From Lachnospiraceae bacterium (GTDB lineage Bacteria > Bacillota > Clostridia > Lachnospirales > Lachnospiraceae), in the NCBI GenBank assembly GCA_031272985.1, contig JAISSU010000017.1, forward strand, positions 1 through 34,838: 34,838 nt of DNA, written 5' to 3'. The translations under genes were made by a program, and so were the position numbers. Each line of letters begins with the position of its first letter. The stretch's first letter is position 1. Below the pieces are notes generated by a model that worked only from the letters and a program-made list of their open reading frames with translations, was not told the DNA's origin and did no database searches. Below are positions 34,450-34,838 of the stretch, one piece after another.

Positions 34450-34717
34450 ACACCACCGCCCCTTTTATATAGCTCTCATCCCCGGCTATCATCATTTCAT
34501 ACGCTTTTCCCAGTTCTTCAGGGGCGAATCTATGCGTGATTAGTCCGCCTTTCGGGATTTTTCCTTCAGAATATGCTGCCACCGCTTCTCTCATCAGCTC
34601 TTCCCCATTTGTATGGAATCCGGGGTGCACTATGTGCAGTTCGGGAGTCCGGCACATCAGTTCAAATCCCGGCGGTCCTTTAAAAACCATAGAACCTTCC
34701 CCCAGGTACGTCGGCAT
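34442..34717 (-). pseudogene. C-terminal remnant of a zinc-type alcohol dehydrogenase (MDR family)
   Basis: Only 91 residues remain, resembling the end of a medium-chain dehydrogenase: the closing segments LITHRFAPEELGKAYEMMI and SYIKGAVVFE are typical of the last strands of this family. The zinc-binding and nucleotide-binding parts are absent. The frame stays open upstream only to a stop at 34748, so no N-terminal part is attached. I take it as a truncated pseudogene. A weak promoter (TTCACA, 17 bases, TATTAT on the minus strand, near 34751-34780) means some expression cannot be excluded. Confidence 0.65.
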
Positions 34718-34789
34718 CTCCGACGCTTCGTTTTCTGTTTGTGCCTCTTATAATAATGGATTGCGATTGTTTTGTGAATACCAAAATAA

Positions 34790-34811
34790 AAAAGGCGGTT
34801 GCCCGCCTTTT
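34790..34811. terminator. Intrinsic terminator at the right edge
   Basis: AAAAGGCGG (34790-34798) pairs with CCGCCTTTT (34803-34811) around a 4-base loop. On the minus strand it is followed by a long T-run (TTTTTTATTTT), so it probably ends a gene lying beyond the right edge. Confidence 0.8.
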
Positions 34812-34838
34812 ATTGAAATACAGCAATGCTGTCTATTA

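Overview
The window reads as chromosomal DNA of an anaerobic Gram-positive bacterium of the class Clostridia, probably Lachnospiraceae-like; the species cannot be named from sequence alone. The grounds are strong AGGAGG-type ribosome sites with some TTG/GTG starts, a nitrogenase cluster built like that of Clostridium pasteurianum, a YesM/YesN-type two-component system, a split CpsC/CpsD tyrosine kinase and an iron-sulfur L-serine dehydratase. Almost every gene lies on the minus strand, so operons read from right to left.

Left part (1-5108): an L-fucose catabolic operon (FGGY kinase, fucI, fucU) with a divergent AraC-type regulator. No fuculose-phosphate aldolase is visible. Next (5230-14692) is a ribose-type sugar ABC transporter (lipoprotein binding protein, two permeases, double ATPase). 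Upstream of it are a response regulator, a histidine kinase and a second, membrane-anchored sugar-binding protein that probably acts as a co-sensor. The response-regulator gene overlaps the end of a CpsB-type phosphatase gene. That gene belongs to an exopolysaccharide control set (CpsB, CpsD, CpsC) read from a promoter near 17070-17100. Further upstream are a four-helix membrane protein, a phosphodiester glycosidase-domain protein and a glycosyltransferase-GtrA fusion (17103-19580).

Centre (19673-30947): one compact molybdenum nitrogenase operon, in transcription order nifH, nifI1, nifI2, nifD, nifK, nifE, a nifN-nifB fusion, a [2Fe-2S] ferredoxin, nifV-omega, nifV-alpha and an unrecognised repeat-containing protein. 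It carries the catalytic proteins, cofactor scaffold, radical-SAM NifB, homocitrate synthase as two subunits, a dedicated ferredoxin and the NifI pair that shuts nitrogenase down when ammonium is present. The 355-base region before nifH is unusually rich. It has a sigma-70-type promoter, a GGAA-N6-TTCC box of the kind NrpR binds in methanogens, a two-helix leader structure, and a three-part repeat in which one segment can pair either with an upstream copy or with the nifH start codon.

Right part (31303-34838): a small DUF4177 protein abutting a fused L-serine dehydratase, a MarR regulator whose promoter and leader carry repeats, a perfect palindrome and three perfect hairpins, a VanZ-family protein, and the C-terminal remnant of a zinc-type alcohol dehydrogenase. 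No tRNA, rRNA, CRISPR array or insertion sequence was seen.
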